Positions 9,940 to 22,489 of a stretch of 60,000 nt of DNA are shown in pieces. This stretch comes from Membranipora membranacea (Eukaryota; Bryozoa; Gymnolaemata; Cheilostomatida; Membraniporidae), in the NCBI GenBank assembly GCA_914767715.1, contig OU612071.1, positions 10,401,493 through 10,461,492 on the forward strand, written 5' to 3'. The notes beneath the pieces were generated by a model that was given only the letters and a program-made list of their open reading frames with translations, was not told the DNA's origin and made no database searches. How positions within the stretch are numbered: the first letter of the stretch is position 1; every line of letters starts with the position of its first letter. The position numbers and the translations under genes are program-made.

Positions 9940-12900
9940 ACGATGAGAATCTTATAAAATTGTGTTGATAATATCAAACCATTGCTGATAATTGAAGGTC
10001 AAGGCAGGGCAGAGTCCTATAGACTAGTCACCATATGTTGTATCCACTGAATTAGATTCTTCTCTTAGAATGGAAATAGTATCATAGCGTTATACGGTTA
10101 GGACACTAAACACAGGGACCCATCTGACTGTTATCTGATTGGCTGTCCCTAGTAGCATGAATAATTAGCCTGAGAAATTGTCTTGTTTACAAAATTGCAA
10201 ACAGTAATTATACCCCATACGGTGTCGATGATTAGGGCATTTCTAGATTGCTACTAGGGACTGGCTATTTTTGCAAGCCCTTTGTTTTGCAAAAGAAAGC
10301 TAATGATGCTATTCCAGATATGGAATTCAATGGTTGTATCACATGACCATGACCATGTGGTATAAAAACTTAGCTCAATGTAATAAAGTATAAGCTATCT
10401 AATTGTGTTCAGTGAGCCACAACTATAATAAAGGTTCAAGGTCACAAAATTTTGATCTGTTTAGCGTAAGACAAGGTGTAAACAATCTCATAAGATATCC
10501 CACATTAGTTGGTAATGTACTCAGACTGGTAACTAATTAATACTTCCCATGTGCACTGTGAGTCGAAACACTCAAAAAAAATTTTAACGCCCCACAAAAT
10601 TGTGCAGTTCAAGAATTTCAGGCAAAAGATTGCACTAAATAGCAAGTCTGCTAAAATTACTTGGAGAAATACATTTACATTCCATCCAATTAAACCATGT
10701 CACTATTCTCAGCACAGTATAAGTGCTAGTGCATTATACAGTGCTGTAAATAGTATGAGTGTTACAGGGTCACTATAAGACCCAATGCTGTATCTCAACA
10801 CTCAAGTCATCAGATGTAGCACAACACAATAATATGGTTCTGCAGCACAGGTCTACTCCAAAACCTGGGATTTTGGTAATGTTTGACTGCCCCCCTTGAG
10901 TTTTTGTTGTTTTGTTGTTTGAAGGTAATTCATGGTTTAGAAGACACATCCATGGCTGATCAGTACGTATCTGGTATGAGGGCAAAAGATATATCGTCTT
11001 ATATAATGCTAGACTAAGTTATATTTCAACTTGATAAACATGCATGTCCATAACAATCAATCATTATTATAAGATATTTTTATCGACGAATGACAAGGTA
11101 CTAGAAAGATACTATCTTCATTATGATAATGATCAAAAATCCTTTTGTAGCACCTTCTCATCTCAAATTTTGGGTGAAAATGAGAAGAAACTGCTGCCAT
11201 CTTGTTAATCTTCATATTCTTCAAGCTACTAATTTTGCATTATCATCATGCCTATATTGCTGCCGCCACAAACTTTCCGAATCACTTGGCGCAACTTTCA
11301 GGCATCACTGGATAATAACATATTCATCAGAATCTGAATCCACTTGAAGGCTCTGCGGTTAGACTAGGTATAGAGAATAAATGTGTTATTATCAGCCCAG
11401 GCGATGATCGCGCAACAAGGTACTTTTTCTGGCAGTGCGTCATTTCTGTAAATGTAAAATTTGATTATTATTGATCATTATCCTTCCTGCGTTGTTATGC
11501 GTTTGAGCGTTTATTTTGTTCACAATTTTGGTTGGTCCTCACTGATATTTCTATACATTGCAAAATGTCAATATTGTAGTTTATACGGGGTGATCTATGG
11601 ATATAAAAGATCAGAAGAACACAACCCCTCAATGCTTGAAAGTTGATTCTAGATTTTTGTCTTTCCTTACTTGTCAAATGTCAAACATACCCAAAAAATT
11701 ATAATCGCCGTAACAAATTTATTCCATTTTCGTTGGTATTGTTGTCAGGATAGAAACAGAGTAGGGTAACTTTTGTAAAGCTTGCATTAGCTCCAATAAC
11801 TTGAATTAATAGCATTCAATACTTTTGAATTTTTTTAATGTGAAAGATGTGATGGGAAATTAAATATCACGAAGACTCTACTGACACATTACACAGGTCA
11901 TTACTGTCCATTTGTTGAATAAAATGAAATCTTATTTTTTCCATCAAGAATTTCATCATTCTAATTAAAAGTACCACTATTCGCCAAAATGAAGTTCAGC
12001 TATTAACTATGAGGAGAGCACTGTTTAGATTCCCCCCCCCACCCCGATGTATTCGCATAACACTTTCAAGACTTCATTATTCCTCTATGCATATCTAACT
12101 AGTAGCGTCCTGTAAGATCCAAGGAAGCTGTCAACTATTTAACTCCTGCTGCCACTCAAGGAATTGAATGCTCTTTGAATTTTGTAGAGCTCTAAGATAT
12201 CTAGTTGAGGATTCTTTTCTCAATAGTTTACATAATGGGCAAATCAGGGTATGAAATTAAAGCACTAGGCGATGGCGTCATTATTGTCTACTAATAAGAA
12301 TGTAACGACGCCACAACGTACGCTAGATAAATCATTTCATACATTGATTCTGATGATCAGTTTGTGCAAGTTTATGGCCAATTAGGTGACAAATTTGATA
12401 GTTTTGAGCTACACGAATTTCAATAAGCTCATATTTGCCTGAGGGGAAGCAGTAGTTTAAGGACAACTGCTTGAAAAGAAACATCAGTTCGAAACTACAA
12501 GGCTTCAAAAATCAACTTTAATTTCTATTCTAAATTACGGGCAATTTGTTTTGTATCAACGCGCACTAGTCGATCGATCGAGGCAATTTGCTTCCTCAAA
12601 CAGGTAGGTTGAATCATGATGGATTTTCATGTTCTATATCAATTTGGAAACACATACACCTGAGGGTGCTGGGTGCAAGATCAATCAATCATGACTGAAC
12701 TTGTACCCACGACTCCTGTGGTACCAAGCGCCTGGCAGTGAATAGAAAGCGTGCTAGCCGATATCGCCATCTCCTTGAGGTAGCTGGTGGGAAAGACCAA
12801 ATAATTATTTATCTGCCAATAAATAAATTAGGTTTAGTGTATATCCTGAATTAGAAAACTTGACTTGTTTCCACCTCTCAAAATAGCTATTTATAATCAA

Positions 12901-13360
12901 TTTGATTTGTCAAAACAATAATGTGTGGATCAGGCCTGCCGTGTAAATTTTGGAAGTTCAAATTGTTGCTTCAAATTATATCATGATTAACACTATTTGA
13001 CATGATTGATGGTTTCATTACAATTATTACAGACCACTGATTTTGAATATCAAGCTCAGTGCGACAGACCCGAGTATATAGATCTGATTGATGATGTCAT
13101 CAGGTCAGATTATCTCATGTTTTGTATTTCACATCAGAGAGAGTATTTATTACTACCATCTGTAAATAAACTGTAGGGTTAGTTTGATATTATACATCAT
13201 CAATCAATCAATGACAAGATCCGCCGCATTGAGATTTGAAGACAGGTGACACAACAAAAATTAATCGCCTCCTCTATAATTGAGTATTTTGTAATAATCA
13301 ATTTAATCTAACTCTGTACAATTGAGTGTATGTTACCACCTGTGCCAGGAAGTCCCCAGG
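9940..13360. other. Non-coding interval
   Basis: The first about 60 bp (9942-10000) aligns with 8593-8650, downstream of the previous family copy, so the duplication unit extends past the last exon. Beyond that I see no splice-supported exon. A polyC/C-rich run lies at about 12031-12046, and ATCA-type short repeats occur at about 12684 and 13198-13212. Open frames at 10551-10778, 11123-11347 and 11461-11646 have no coding signature. Confidence 0.5.
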
Positions 13361-13363
13361 ATG

Positions 13364-13370
13364 TATAAAT
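13364..13370 (+). promoter_or_regulatory. TATA box of the TSR gene
   Basis: TATAAAT lies about 65 bp upstream of a non-coding first exon that ends at the donor AAAG|GTAAGC (13434/13435). Transcription would start near 13394 if spacing is typical. The placement fits the downstream five-exon gene. Confidence 0.6.
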
Positions 13371-13393
13371 ACTCAGAGCAGACAGAAGGAGAT

Positions 13394-16300
13394 CAGTTCA
13401 GTTCTGGATCTCACCACAGAAACCACCAGAAAAGGTAAGCATAGGTATAACGTAGTAACACGTTTATAACTCTCTGCTTGATAAATGAATGGAAGCACTT
13501 GTTTATTCTCCTTACTCTGGTAAAAGTGAAATTGTCATTAACATCCATTTAAAAAACCTACTATCATGTTTTGTGACAGTGCGCAACAGACAACTCTCTA
13601 CTCTTTGTATCTGAATTACTAGAGAGTCTCTGATATTTCTACCAAAACTTTGTCTTCTTATACTAACAGAACATAAAAGAAGAGATGTGCGGAAAAGCTG
13701 TAATAATTTGCTTAGCTGCCTTGTTAGGTAAGTTATACACATGAACTTATTTCAGCAAAACCTCAAATACTACCAAAACCTCGAAGAGATATACATTCTG
13801 ACCGCTAGTTCTGCAGTAATTGTGCAATATCTTACAGTGAAAAAATACATATCACTTCCGGGTAAAATATATGATGTTAGTAATTGTCCCCCCACTGCCC
13901 ATCTATGAGGTTATTATTGGTATGTGAGGGAATGAAGGATATTAGATAGTCCAGTTTCTTTGGTATATTCATGTCGGGTTATTTTTAGGAGTGGCAGCTT
14001 GCTTCACTAGTGATGCGTATGGATCTGCAGGAAGTAGAAGTAAAGGTCAAGGACCAAGAGCAGGAGCAGGAGTAGGCGCAGGTTTTAGAACAGGTGGAAG
14101 TTTCTTCTCATGTGAGTATTATTAAGATCATCGATGTGTCACAAATAGTTGAAGGAATAATCCTAAATAGAAGTTGCACATATACAGAGGACGCATTTCA
14201 ACTTTTGTTTAATTTAATTTATTTACATTTGTGGTGAATATTTATTTATTTATTTATTTATTGATGTTTTCTTAAAGTTTATAATTAAAGCAAATTATAA
14301 ATAACTTGTTGACCTGTCGAATATGATGATAGCATAATATAAAAATGATATCCAAGTAACACTGACAGAACCTAGTGATCTGATGATATCTTAAAAATGT
14401 CAAGAAGCTTTATGAAAAAAAAACCCATTCAGAAGTCAAATGAGATAAGAGGTCAAACTTTTATTTCCGAACATCTTGGAAACTTATATTGAAGGTGCAC
14501 AATTTCCGTACACAGCATGAGTATCTTGGCCTTAATTATTCAACAATGCTGGCAAAAATAACAGGCTAACATCCTAGCTTGAACAATATGTTTTTTTATG
14601 AACTATGAATATTTCCTAGCTTTAGACTGTTTGTTGTGTTCACATGGCCTAAGAATTGAACTTGACAAAGGAATCATTCTGAAATAAAACTATTACACTA
14701 ACATATTGATATTTTTAGTTCACGGAACATACGGGTCATGGGGAGTATGGACAGCCTGTGATGTTACTTGCGGACACGGATCAAGAAGTAGAGTTAGATC
14801 ATGCATCAGACCTAAATACCTGATTACTGGAACCTACCTCGGTTGTGATGGAGCGAGCAGCCAGACCGAGGCATGTAACGCAGGACAATGCAAAGGTAAG
14901 GGTGCATGTCATTGAAGGGTCAGTCCTATTAGAAAAGTGGACATATTACCCCAGTAAATCAAATATTGTGAGTTCATAGGGCAAATAAAAATTAACAAAA
15001 GATGAAAATTGTGGAAAATAGTAATAATTTTTTTTTCAATTATTTTGGCAATGATCATAATAGATCAGAGTGGACAGGGGGAGGCAATAAATCACTATGA
15101 TCCACTATGATCCCAATTTTCAGACTCTGCAGTAGTTTGACTGCAATTAGGTTCACAGGCTGTTATAATGCTTATGCCCTAATGACTTTTCAGCCTGAGA
15201 TTTTTAAAACCATACCAAACATGGCCTAGTAGGACTGTCACTTTAATAGATAATGGTGATGGAGCTCAGCGGCAAATTGAGAACACAAACAGGATTCTGA
15301 AATAATACCACTAAGAAACAGATGATCTTATCAACTGAAAATTTTACAAAGCATTTATTTCAGGCATTTCTTTTCCACAGTTGATGGTGGATACAGCACA
15401 TGGGGACCATTTGGACCAATCAATGCTGCTGGAATCAAGACCAGATTCAGAACTTGCACCAACCCATCCCCGCTAAATGGAGGAGCCTCATGTGCTAGGC
15501 TTGGACCAGCTTCAGACTCAATGACCGTCCCAATCAATGGTGGATACACAAGCTGGGGACCATTCGGACCGGTCAACGCTGATGGAGTCAAGACCAGATT
15601 CAGAACTTGCACTAACCCAGCCCCACGGAACGGAGGAGCTCAATGTGTTGGACCAGCTTCAGACTCTATGACTGTCCCAATCAATGGCGGTTACAGCTCA
15701 TGGGGACCATTTGGACCAATCAATGCTGCTGGAATCAAGACTAGATTCAGAACTTGCACTAACCCAGCCCCACTAAATGGAGGAGCTCAATGTGTTGGAC
15801 CATCTTCAGACTCTATGACCGTCCCAGTCGATGGTGGATATACAAGCTGGGGAGCTTGGTCAAGCTGCTCCGGTAGCTGTGGGGTCGGATCTAGGACCAG
15901 ATATAGAACATGCACAGCTCCAGCTCCTCTCAATGGTGGAAATCATTGTGTAGGACATGCTAGCCAGCAAGAGGATTGCAAACATCATCGTCCATGTAAG
16001 TTACCACCACATATTTGAAAACTGGTGCTCACTTGGTATTTGCGTGCTCCTGCCTATCCCATAATATTACAGCTCCCCTTGAACCTCAAATCTGGGAGCT
16101 TAGCCAACTTAGACTAAAATGATTGTCAGTAAAGTTCTTTTACAGCCAATCAACTTTGTTGTGTTTGACCTTCTGAAATGCAGTTAGTGACATTATGCAA
16201 AGTTACTGGAAGGCGATTTCCAATCCTTTCTGTATTTTTGGTATCTATGGTTACTAGTCACAATCACATTTGCCTCAATACCCTTAAAATCATTTCCCCA

Positions 16301-16480
16301 TCATCTACCATCGGTAACAGAACTGCAAGCTATTTGATGAATGGAAATGCAGTGTTGCCTGCATGAGTATTCGCTCATTAGATTTGAACTATTACATAAG
16401 CGTAGCACAATTATTACTTATTCTACTTGCTCCTTTTAATTTCTTCTCCTTTTAATTTCACAGGCAGCCATGGATACTAA
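13394..16480 (+). CDS. Secreted thrombospondin type 1 repeat protein
   Basis: A 5' UTR exon ends at 13434. Coding exons are 13685-13727, 13989-14111, 14719-14895, 15381-15995 and 16464-16480 (stop TAA), giving 324 residues. All four coding introns are in phase 1, the usual arrangement for shuffled extracellular domains. Residues 1-20 form a signal peptide (GKAVIICLAALLGVAA). Residues 25-54 are a Gly/Ala/Arg-rich linker. TSR1 (about 57-113) and TSR5 (about 265-320) have all six cysteines and the WxxW...CxxxCGxGxxxRxR core. Three repeats between them keep only two cysteines. No membrane segment or protease domain is present. Probably an extracellular adhesion or matrix protein; its specific role is unknown. 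Confidence 0.88.
14239..14262. repeat. (TTTA)n microsatellite in TSR-gene intron
   Basis: About six tandem TTTA units. Confidence 0.85.
14263..14718. other. Intron 3 of the TSR gene, no extra feature seen
   Basis: Intronic sequence following a TTTA microsatellite (14239-14262). No additional TSR exon was detected. Confidence 0.5.
15383..15829 (+). repeat. Three tandem cysteine-poor TSR units
   Basis: Units begin at 15383, 15536 and 15683 (lengths 153, 147 and 147 bp) inside one exon and are nearly identical at DNA level, pointing to recent tandem duplication. Each reads GGY-(S/T)-WGPFGP-(I/V)-N, then KTRFRTCTNP, then NGGA-x-C. The CSxxCG segment and the two C-terminal cysteines of a normal TSR are replaced by GPFGP-x-NA and ASDSMTVP. 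Confidence 0.9.
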
Positions 16481-18532
16481 CTACTAACTGCACCACACCA
16501 AGAAATCCTTTGTACTAAAGATGCCGATATGCCAACTTTCGAATTAACTCTAAACCAATAGTTCCACAGTTCATGATAGATTTTGTGTTTAATTAACCAT
16601 ATCTCAATTTTTCTTTTATTTTGTTCATGTTTATGTGTTTTTTAATGTTTGATTGCTGTATCATGGAGATTATTCTGAGGATTATTATCCATTATGACTA
16701 TCCACATGTTGATGATAAGGAATGTAACAATAACCAACTACTTAATATGAAGAAATCAAAAGATATTTGACTTAGATTCATGATGAAAGTGTTTTAACAA
16801 TTTAAAAAAACTAACAATTAGCTGATACAATTTTAAAGTTTTAAAAAATATAGATGAATTCAAAACGGTTTTAGTCTTGTTTATTCATATAAGTACACAG
16901 TGCCTTGTATAACCACATCACTCAAGGACATTTTAACAGGGTTGCCCTAGGAGCAATAAAGTAGAAGAGTGGTCCGAGTCAATTATGATTTGCCGAAGCT
17001 CAAAAGCTACTGCCCAACAAGAGCCATCTCTCACCTTACATGTTGCATTCAAATTGTACCAGTTCTAATGTGGTTCACCTCATTCTGTTGAGCACTATCA
17101 AGTATGATTTTTCACTAACGACACAACCTCACCACAAGACTAAAAACGTTAAAACATAAAATAAATTCAGCCTAAAGTGTTGCTTCCTCCCTTTCGTGAT
17201 TATATCACAAACGTCACAGACTCCGCCCACTGCCTAAATGATCTTGTTCCTACACATAGTAACATGAGAAATTCTGAGCGTCACCGCCATCAATTCAACA
17301 CTAAGCGCCAAACAAAAGTAAGGGAGCGAATAATTTTTATTCTCATGTCAATAATGAATGTGTGAAATATATATCAGTGAGAACTTGTTACATGAATTTG
17401 AAGTTATTTATTTTCTTTTTCTTCCGAGATGCCATTACAATGCAAGTTTTATGCTCTATGTTTATCATTTTGATTTCCCTTTGGTACCAAAACCTGTAAG
17501 GGCAGCATACCAATGGTTTAAAATAAAGATTACATCCTAACATCTTGATGAATGGAAAAGGCCTATTTGTACCCGAAAAAATGGGAGCCCTTTTTTTATC
17601 ATCAAAGGTTTGTTAGACAGGCCAACGAAATGCATTGAATTGTCTTTCCTATGCCATGTGTGTGCTTGGCTCTATAGGCTAAATACCAATTATCCATACC
17701 TTGCGACAACATTGCTGAGTAACTGATCAATGAGAAATGACCAATAACCAATCGATGTGCTCTATGGTGCAAAGCCGGCCAATGAAAAGGAAAGGTTAAG
17801 ATGCTAGTCCACAAAACCAACATGATCATTTTGTAATAATCGTGGTAGTAAATCTTTTTGTTACATCTATAAAAGAATAAAATATGAAGACTAAGAGAAC
17901 ACTTTGTCTAATAAATCAATGGCAACATAAAACAATTGTATTACATAAAAAAAATTTGTTTTAAGCGAAAATTTTGTTTAATAATAATAATAATAATAAT
18001 AATGGATTTTATTTGTATGACAATTAATAAAAATTGTTTAGAAGAAACGATCACAATGTGCTGGCCCCAAGCGTCTAAAGCTAATGTTGAAGCACCACGG
18101 GAGAATGAATAACTTCATTGTTATGTCACAGTGCAGCTCAACTAGATGAGTGAAAAAGCTAGCATGGTAAATGTTATATTGAAATTATTGTGCTCACATC
18201 AATAATAAATTTGAATCATAAAATAAATGGGAAAGATAGGTTAAGTTTTCATATTTGATAAGTGGTTAGTAGATGCGAAAATTAAGCATACCCCCTCCCT
18301 CCTTCATTGATGTGTCCTCTTAAATATACATGCAGGTGTACGAATAAGCATACATCATCCAGGTTCGAGTTACTAGGTCAGGAGGAGAAGAATTTCAACA
18401 GTGTGTTAATGTGTTAAATAATTTGTTTTTTTGTTGTCTTTTCTCAGGAGCGTAAGGTGAATGTGTGAGATTTGAAGACGAGGGTGTGAAAGTTTGCATC
18501 AGTAAATTTGGTCCGTCTCCTTATCCTTTCAG
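16481..18532. other. 3' region of the TSR gene and non-coding sequence
   Basis: A possible polyadenylation signal AATAAA is at 16955-16960. A (TAA)n microsatellite lies at 17980-18003. About 18110-18300 resembles the segments near 23815-24000 and 24580-24720 (shared AGATGAGTGA, AGATGCGA-like and AATTTAA/TTAAC blocks), so it is an older third copy of that duplicated sequence. No exon was supported. Confidence 0.45.
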
Positions 18533-18617
18533 ACGAACTATCACCTCGAACACTGAGACAGAGGGAGCGGTTATACAAGGAAACAAGCAACACTTGGACT
18601 CCACTAAAAGTCTGCTG
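18533..18617 (+). CDS. Candidate exon of an unrecognised gene (exon A)
   Basis: Flanked by acceptor CCTTTCAG and donor GTAAGA. One base plus 28 codons are open; the frame ends at a phase-0 boundary with HLDSTKSLL. That would join in frame to either of two following candidate exons (19075 or 19414). The product is not recognised. Confidence 0.4.
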
Positions 18618-19074
18618 GTAAGAGATAAAATCATTAACTGATGCTAATTTATCTGTGAGAGGAGGAGGGAGGTCTGAGGGAGGGGTTTTGATGTCAATGG
18701 TAATATATATTTATGACCACTGAAATTATTTCAGGAAATGGTGATAATGTACACAGTAGGCATATGGCAATCAGTGATGAAAGTCCATCAGAATATATAA
18801 CTTTGTGTAATTGAATCTAGCTAAAATCTGGCAGCTTTACGTTACGCATTCATTGATCCCCCTATAACAATGATCTTCAACTCTTGCAAAGGGCAAAACT
18901 CAAAGGGGGGAATGGTATGAGTTGCTATGTTTACCCGCTAATATTCTAGTCTAGTGTGCATTTTTTTTATATGTCAGGCAAAGTGTGATACAAATGTTTT
19001 TACATTCTAATAAGTTCATCATAGCCGATTGCCAATTGCACTATTCACAATCTCTTTTTTTCATACTGACACAG

Positions 19075-19113
19075 GCTGAAATTATTAAGAAACTCAGCAG
19101 CAGTAAGAATGAT
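19075..19113 (+). CDS. Candidate exon B (alternative to C)
   Basis: Acceptor ACACAG, then AEIIKKLSSSKND, and a weak donor GTAAATG. It is a clear duplicate of exon C: both start Ala-(Glu/Lys)-(Ile/Val)-Ile-Lys-(Lys/Gln)-Leu-Ser-Ser-Ser and both start in phase 0. If the donor is not used, the frame stops at 19132-19134. Confidence 0.4.
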
Positions 19114-19413
19114 GTAAATGAAGATAATAATTAAGCAAACTCGGAGGGCTGGTCTTCGACAGGTGAGATTTTGTAATTATGGTTATTGCTAAAACTTTAT
19201 TGAAACATCTACAATCATCAGGATCTCCGATTTGAATCTAAAATACCACCAACCGCTCTCTGTTTTACAGTTGATCATTATGATGAGGTACCATTGGCTG
19301 TAGTGCACGAATCCAATGACGTTTGTCGTGCTCAGTCAATCAGGGTTTTTAGTTGTATGTAATAATTCTGTATTTTAAAATCCACTACAATACCAGTTGT
19401 TATTCTTACACAG

Positions 19414-19479
19414 GCTAAGGTGATTAAACAACTGAGCAGCAGTCTGAAGGTCTTGGATGAGGACACAGAAAATACAGAT
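19414..19479 (+). CDS. Candidate exon C (alternative to B)
   Basis: Acceptor TTACACAG, then AKVIKQLSSSLKVLDEDTEN-TD, with a weak donor GTAGGA. An acidic tail follows the shared helix-like core. The pair B/C, separated by about 340 bp, has the layout of mutually exclusive duplicated exons. Confidence 0.4.
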
Positions 19480-20124
19480 GTAGGAAAGGATCAATCTGTA
19501 TTAGATAAGATTATATCATTTGGATCTTATATAATCTGTACCAGTTCTACTCTCATAGGGTTGAAAGTTGAAATTTGTTGAACCGATGTATCAAACTGTT
19601 ATTCTTTACTGTCAATATTTAACCCCTTTTCGTGTTTCAGTAAATAATGTTTTATTGCAGCAAATTTTATCATGATTTCCAAAAACATTTTTGCAAACCG
19701 ATTGTCCATCATTATAAAACCTATTGTCGAGAGATGGACCTCATAATCTCCAGACCACACAAATTTTATAAGTGCTTGTAATTATGGCTCAGTGACACAT
19801 ACTGTGTTATGAACTACAGACCAATCTCTTTGACCTGTTTGAATTCTAGTTTGAGCATCATATTGATATAACAATCATTGGCAAAGCCTCAAAGTGAACT
19901 TAACATATGAAGAGAGAAGACAATCCTTTATTTTTAAACCAACCTGTAAAATAAACTTTGAATATTATCCCATATGCTGTAACACGTTGCTGATATAGAT
20001 ATTCATCTGATGATGTTTTGGATCTCTGCAAGCGCACATACCATGATGATGATAAGCTATTTAAGAGTGAAGTCAGACTTAAAGGCCAATGCCAGTGAAG
20101 TTCTAAGTGTTGTCATGTTTTACT

Positions 20125-20184
20125 TTAGGTGATGAGCTTTCAGATGAGCCATTGGACAGGATTCTACACCTACCACAACCAGAT
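20125..20184 (-). pseudogene. Inverted duplicate of candidate exon D
   Basis: On the minus strand, acceptor CATCAGCAG and a weak donor GTAAAAC flank 60 bp encoding SGCGRCRILSNGSSESSSPK. The same exon, with the sequence SACGRCRVLSNGSNES, lies on the plus strand at 20725-20797. Homology continues beyond the acceptor side. The two copies face each other about 540 bp apart. Confidence 0.5.
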
Positions 20185-20724
20185 CTGCTGATGCTCAAAG
20201 ATGACATCTCCATCAAACAGTCAATAAATTCAGTCATATTGAGAAACCATTTAAATGTCCTTGACCATCTGACGTCATAGGAAGTGTTTAACATTTGCCA
20301 CTAACGGTTTTTACTGTTTGTATTATCCATTGTCATTTGATTGTTCCCAGCAATAATATCCAATCAAAATTAAGGCGATTGTAGCCTGATATCTTATTCA
20401 CTCATTTCAAAGTTTTTGAGGGGATCTGTACCATCACTCCCCTAATATTTGGATTGCTCTGAAGCAATACCACTGGCAAGAAAAGTGACACCCGTAATGT
20501 ATTTTAATGAATAGGAGCTCAGACTGAAATTTTCTCATTGGCCTTTACATGGAGCTAAGATATGTATGTAATTGTATGTAATGTAATGTATGTAATTGGT
20601 CACCAAAGAATCCGACGTTCTAGCGATTCCATTTATTCACATCCGGTATCACAGTAATTTAAGAAAACACTGCTTGTGACGTCAAGAGCTGGGACCATGA
20701 AGCATCAGCTTTGAGCATCAACAG

Positions 20725-20797
20725 ATCTGCCTGTGGTAGGTGTAGAGTTTTGTCCAATGGCTCAAATGAGAGCTTGGAACCTCACGAAAAACATTCG
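20725..20797 (+). CDS. Candidate exon D, Cys-Gly-Arg-Cys containing
   Basis: Acceptor ATCAACAG and a strong donor GTAAGTT flank 24 codons, preceded by one base, with CGRC and a Ser/Glu/His-rich end. The phase of its 5' boundary does not match exon C, so at least one exon is missing or mis-set between them. Function unknown. Confidence 0.45.
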
Positions 20798-20932
20798 GTA
20801 AGTTAGAACTTCATGGGGTATCCACTTCAAGAGGTGATGATATCTACTCATTGATCAGCTCTCAATATGCTATTCAAAGAGTTGCTGCCATTGATATCCA
20901 TATCTGTTGATGATTATATTTTCTATCCATAG

Positions 20933-21037
20933 ATTCTTATGCAGCAGGGAAACGACAGATGGATAGTGAAGATCAGCACCGCCGACCTAAGCCTAGACCT
21001 CAACCATGAGTTCTACGCCATCTATGCCGAAGGCTGA
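20933..21037 (+). CDS. Candidate terminal exon E
   Basis: Acceptor TCCATAG. In the phase that follows exon D (phase 0) it reads ILMQQGNDRWIVKISTADLS, then DLNHEFYAIYAEG and a TGA stop at 21035-21037. A polyadenylation signal AATAAA is at 21259-21264. No known domain was recognised. Confidence 0.45.
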   Translation: MLMQQGNDRWIVKISTADLSLDLNHEFYAIYAEG

Positions 21038-21681
21038 GGTTAACTTTATTAAAGACCTCAAAAGATTAGAGAACTCATCTCATTATACATATTATACATG
21101 TTATTGTACATTGTGATTTGTAATTTGATCCAGTCAATCGCCAGCTACTCTCACACAGCCGTAATCTGCAAACTGTGAGTCAATGTTATTTTTCAGGATG
21201 ATTTTATTATACTAGTATTATACAAGGACATCTGAAGTGCAACTAATCAATGACATGGAATAAACTTTGATTACACATTAAGTTAATCGATATTGATATG
21301 ACTTCACTATCTGTCACACCATATCACCGCTCCTCCCCCCCCCCCCCCGTCCATTGGCCCCCCTGAATTTGCAATCTCATAACCTTGACCGCTTGGAAGG
21401 TAGCTATCCTGCAAATCTGCAAATCGCAAAACCAGTTAGTCGGATTATCCTCACACTTACAAAGCATTCTCTCAATGCATAAACAGTCACAGTTGACAAC
21501 ACCATTTGCATAAAAAACATGATCATAAAATTTGAAAGCTCTTTGCTGCTGACTTTTCTTTATCACACGAAAATTCAGTTGTAATGATTGTCTCCTCATG
21601 AAGGAAGAGAGGAGAACTCCTAGCTGAGTGGAGTGAAAATTCCACTGCTGTTAGATATTAGGGAGTTGGGAACATATGTTA

Positions 21682-22088
21682 CAGTGGCGTATATTAGCAC
21701 TCACGGCCCACGGATTTCCGTGAATGGCTGAATAGCACAGTGTGTAGAGCGTCTGCCTTATAATCACTGTTAATCAGATTGTTGTGGATTCGAATCCCAT
21801 CAAGGTCAGTTTTTTTTCAAATGGGTGCTTTATAACTGGAGCATTTTTACCGTAATCTTCTACTGCTATTGAGTTGTTTTCTGAAAGTACCCAACAGCTC
21901 AGTGAGCTATTGAAATACCTCTCTGCTTGCACTATTTTGCTACCGATATGCAAAAATTTCCGTGGTGGCCCCTCCCACACCCTCCCCGCCACGCTTACGG
22001 CGTGTGGATCGGGCTGTGCCCGATCATTATGCTCATCTCTAAAAAGTCAGTGAGTGAAATTTTTTAGAATTTAGAATATACGCCCCTG
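21682..22088. mobile_element. hAT-type MITE with tRNA-like insert, copy 1
   Basis: Ends are CAGTGGCGTATATTAG and GAATATACGCCCCTG (inverted repeats), flanked by an exact 8-bp duplication ATATGTTA at 21674-21681 and 22089-22096. Inside, 21728-21805 looks tRNA-derived. It has an A-box-like TAGCACAGTGTGTAGAGCG and a B-box-like GGATTCGAATCCC. The second copy is at 31098-31357. There is no transposase frame, so the element is non-autonomous. Confidence 0.9.
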
Positions 22089-22489
22089 ATATGTTATGTA
22101 TATCTCTCTAGGAGTGTAAGTCTGTCAGCATGTAAAAGTAAACTAAATCAAAATTGTGGAGCAATAGCATAATAGTTGTTGTGGTGGACAGGGATTTGTT
22201 AGAATGATTGCATTGTATGTGCTCATTGAAATATGTGGATTCGTTCAATGTCATATAATATATCTATTTCATTTAGGAATCACTCTCTGTACTGTTTCTT
22301 TCTTCGTCTCCTGAGACTACAGAGAAATAAATAAATAACCAGAGAATATTTTTTATTAAATGGATAATTGTAAATTGCTATAGGTTGTCCCATACTACCT
22401 CTAACTGCAATAACGGAAATTGTTCAACTTGAGAACAGCTCAATATTTCACCATAAAAATATTTTTGTCTGTTTATTGTCACCATTGTT

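Noticed and set aside
15355-15612. Minus-strand frame over the TSR repeats
   Set aside because: Shadow of the real plus-strand TSR exon.
21728-21805. A true tRNA gene within the MITE
   Set aside because: No closed acceptor stem, and the segment lies inside a transposon with defined ends.
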